The notes beneath the pieces were generated by a model. The model worked only from the letters and a program-made list of their open reading frames with translations, did not search any database and was not told the origin of the DNA. A stretch of DNA of 48,637 nucleotides from a virus. Position numbers and translations under genes: made by a program. The stretch lies in the IMG/VR virus record IMGVR_UViG_3300028920_000098, positions 1 through 48,637 of that record; one strand, given 5' to 3'. This document shows, piece by piece, positions 46,614 to 48,637 of the stretch (the first letter of the stretch is position 1; each line of letters opens with the position of its first letter).

Positions 46614-47586
46614 CATAGGCGACATAGAGGCTATCAAGATCCGCCGGCCATTCGGTATGTCCACGACGGGGGGCTCTGGATTCCCTGTGGGTCGAGTGCT
46701 TGAATGCCCCAGGAAGGCCGCCCTGACGCTCCTGGGCGTTCGTATGAAGCGACTGGGTGCTCCCCTATGGTTCGGGACCCTAATCCACGAGAACGCATTC
46801 AGGCCCTATACAGAGCCGGAAGAGGTCAAGGACCTGGCTGCAGAGACGGAGAAGGACATACGGAACGCTGCCGAGTCCGAGAAGATGATTCGAACGGAGA
46901 CTGCTCCGGACGGGACCGAGACGGAGTTTGTGCAGGATCTCGAGGTTAGCGACGAGGACAGGGAGAAGCTGCCAAAGATAGCCAAGCTCCAGATGGAGGT
47001 CTGGGACAACGAGAGATACGCCCAGAGCGAGATTGAGGCAGTAGAGCAGAAGGCTCGTAGCGATCTTGTGGACCCTGACAGTGGGAAAGTGGAGGGAATA
47101 GCCGACGGGGTGCGAGTTGCTGGCAGGATGGACCTGCTCCTGGTCAGGGATGAGAACGAGCAGGTGCCCGTGAGGGACCTGAAAACGGCCAAGGCTGCGC
47201 TGAAGCAGGAGTGGTTCCTGAATCTCGGGTATTACCGGCAGCTATCCACGTATCGGTATCTGTTGGCGGCTGGGGCAGGGGAGATGACGGACAATGTGGC
47301 CTGCTTCCAGCTTACGAAGCACATGACGAAGGAGAGCATCCAGAAGTACGCTGGGGAGATTCATATCAGACCGATGCCCTATAGGCGCGTCTACGACGAG
47401 TTCATGCTGGCCTGGGAGAGGCTCCTGGAGTGCGAGAGGCATAAATACTGGCCGATGAATCCCACGGCCTGTGAGGGGAAATACGGGCCCTGCATGTTCC
47501 TCCCCCTGTGTTGGGCAGAGGAGTTTGACGACAGTGACGAGTGGAAGAAGACCTTGAGGATAAGAGAGGAGATGTCTCATGGGTGA
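46606..47586 (+). CDS. Cas4/RecB-like PD-(D/E)XK exonuclease
   Basis: A 326-residue nuclease. The PD-(D/E)XK core shows GRMDLLLV with Asp176 and VRDLKTAK with Asp191 and Lys193, and a QLSTYRYLLA helix follows. One Cys near the front (ECPRKAAL, Cys34) and three near the end (CEGKYGPCMFLPLC, Cys289, 296 and 302) match the Fe-S cluster arrangement of Cas4 and AddB nucleases. It overlaps bet by eight bases. By analogy with Red exo plus Bet, it would make single-stranded ends for annealing. No CRISPR genes are nearby, so adaptation is not implied. Confidence 0.82.
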   Translation: MPDIGDIEAIKIRRPFGMSTTGGSGFPVGRVLECPRKAALTLLGVRMKRLGAPLWFGTLIHENAFRPYTEPEEVKDLAAETEKDIRNAAESEKMIRTETAPDGTETEFVQDLEVSDEDREKLPKIAKLQMEVWDNERYAQSEIEAVEQKARSDLVDPDSGKVEGIADGVRVAGRMDLLLVRDENEQVPVRDLKTAKAALKQEWFLNLGYYRQLSTYRYLLAAGAGEMTDNVACFQLTKHMTKESIQKYAGEIHIRPMPYRRVYDEFMLAWERLLECERHKYWPMNPTACEGKYGPCMFLPLCWAEEFDDSDEWKKTLRIREEMSHG

Positions 47587-48637
47587 GACGACAAAGACGA
47601 CAGAGACGCTACCGGCGAAGAGGTCGCTGGTGGAATGGGCGGCAAACAGGTGGGAGCTGGAACCGGACAAGCTCATGACGGTGCTGCGGAGCACGGTCCT
47701 GAGTGTCGGCCGTAACGAAACCCCACCCACAACCGAAGAGGTTGCGATGTTCCTGGCTGTGGCCAAGGAGCGCGATCTGTCTCCGTTCCTGGGGCAGATA
47801 CATGCCTTCAGGACGAAGCGTGGCGGGGTCCAGGTGGTCGTGGGGATCGACGGTTGGGTGGCGATGGTGAACAGGGAGCCGATGTTTGACGGGCTCCAGT
47901 GGGAGGACAAGTACGACAAAGACGGCAATCTGGTATCCGTTACCTGCATCATGCACCGCAAGGACCGGTCGCACCCTATCGCTGCCACGGAGCGCATAGA
48001 CGAGTGCAAGAGGGACACGGAGCCCTGGAGAAAGTGGCCCCACCGGATGCTGCGGCACAAGGCCTACATCCAGTGCGCGCGTCTGGCATTTGGATATTCG
48101 GGGATCGTGGATCCTGACGAGGCCGAGAGGATCAAAGAGGTCGACGCCCAGGTGATAGACGAGAAGCCGAGGCGTAGGGTTAGGGGTGCGGAGCCCGGGC
48201 CGGACACCTTCAAGGGCGCCGGTACGGCCGACAGGACAGAGGAGCCCCCGGCAGGACCGCCTGAGACGCCGGAGGATGAGCCTGGAGAGTCGGAGGACAT
48301 CGTTGTGCCCCCAGGGCTATTCAATGATGCTCCGCCGCCAGAGGACGATCTGGACGACCTGGAGCCGCCTGACGACCCTGACCCGGAGCCACAGGTGGAG
48401 TACCTGACCGACAAGAACCACCCGGTCAAGAAGAGGCTCTATGCTGCGGCCGGCAAGAGTGGCTTGGGTCTTCTCAAGGATGACGTGAGGCAGATTCTCC
48501 AGGATAGGTTTGAGAAAAACACATACTCCTCGCTGACGGTGCAAGAGGGAGAAACTCTGCTTCTCCACTTCCAGGTCATGCAAGCGGCCCAGGAGGCCAA
48601 TGTACCGGCTGGATACGTAACAGAGAGGTTGCTGGAG
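47579..48637 (+). CDS. bet: Bet/RecT-family single-strand annealing protein, N-terminal part
   Basis: The first 353 codons are visible; the rest is at 2-241, total 381 residues. Matches to lambda Bet are easily seen: LMTVLRSTVL (about 33-42), EVAMFLAVAKERDLSPF and GQIHAFRTKRGGVQVVVGID (about 79-98), GWVAMVNREPMFDGL, MHRKDRSHPIAATERIDECK, and PWRKWPHRMLRHKAYIQCAR followed by LAFGYSGIVDPDEAERI. The latter half is Pro/Glu-rich. It anneals complementary single strands and, with the upstream nuclease, should drive phage recombination. The ATG at 47579 overlaps the nuclease end. Confidence 0.95.
   Translation, partial: MGETTKTTETLPAKRSLVEWAANRWELEPDKLMTVLRSTVLSVGRNETPPTTEEVAMFLAVAKERDLSPFLGQIHAFRTKRGGVQVVVGIDGWVAMVNREPMFDGLQWEDKYDKDGNLVSVTCIMHRKDRSHPIAATERIDECKRDTEPWRKWPHRMLRHKAYIQCARLAFGYSGIVDPDEAERIKEVDAQVIDEKPRRRVRGAEPGPDTFKGAGTADRTEEPPAGPPETPEDEPGESEDIVVPPGLFNDAPPPEDDLDDLEPPDDPDPEPQVEYLTDKNHPVKKRLYAAAGKSGLGLLKDDVRQILQDRFEKNTYSSLTVQEGETLLLHFQVMQAAQEANVPAGYVTERLLE
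48484..48637. repeat. Terminal overlap, copy 2 (circular assembly)
   Basis: This is the second copy of the 154-base overlap, differing from the first only at 48511 (T versus C28). The difference is silent (TTC or TTT, Phe), which suits read error or population variation. Confidence 0.93.

Overview
The window is an almost complete genome of a tailed bacteriophage. It was assembled as a circle and opened inside the bet gene. Bases 1-154 recur at 48484-48637 with one mismatch (C28 versus T48511), so the unique length is about 48,483 bp. No host genes, tRNAs, rRNAs, CRISPR arrays or insertion sequences were seen. The virion genes look podovirus-like: portal, capsid, short connector proteins, a propeller-type tail hub candidate, fibres, a beta-helix tailspike, and a 2069-residue injected polyvalent protein, with no tape-measure or contractile-tail genes. 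Overlapping spanin-like genes suggest a diderm host. The host genus cannot be read from the sequence.

Right-hand end and left arm (44.8 kb through the junction to 10.3 kb, plus strand): an early polycistron begins with a small HTH protein and unknown genes. It continues with a Cas4/RecB-like nuclease and a Bet/Red-beta annealing protein, which form a recombination pair, then a replication initiator, a DnaB helicase and a RusA resolvase. From 3.4 to 10.3 kb follow about 25 tightly coupled small accessory genes. Many have zinc-knuckle ends, several are single-membrane-span peptides, one is a 29-unit hexanucleotide Gly-Xaa repeat gene and one has 33-bp repeats. One protein resembles the 3D cell-wall domain.

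Reverse-strand module (10.3-13.9 kb): about ten coupled genes, with a clamp-loader-like AAA+ ATPase near the start and a small serine recombinase at the end. A good minus-strand promoter lies at about 13.93 kb. The control region at 13.9-14.75 kb holds operator-like boxes shared with the region in front of the HTH gene, plus iteron-like repeats. A second short plus-strand group (14.75-16.0 kb) follows.

Late region (16.3-44.5 kb, plus strand): an intergenic stretch with a three-way-junction-like fold, repeated boxes and a TTGACA promoter leads into small terminase, SEC-C peptide, large terminase, portal, scaffold, capsid, decoration, connector, tailspike, lysis cassette, a second protein with the tailspike anchoring module, tail hub, fibres, propeller protein and two internal virion proteins. 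Three hairpin terminators punctuate it. It ends in a gene-free 350-bp stretch dense with nested inverted repeats.

The points most worth a second look are the structured intergenic elements at 16.05-16.12 and 44.48-44.68 kb, the shared TTTGAGA-type boxes, two out-of-frame nested ORFs (2554-2706 and 40026-40202), the permuted-looking GGDEF-like segment plus HEALH motif in the injected protein, and the hexanucleotide repeat gene.
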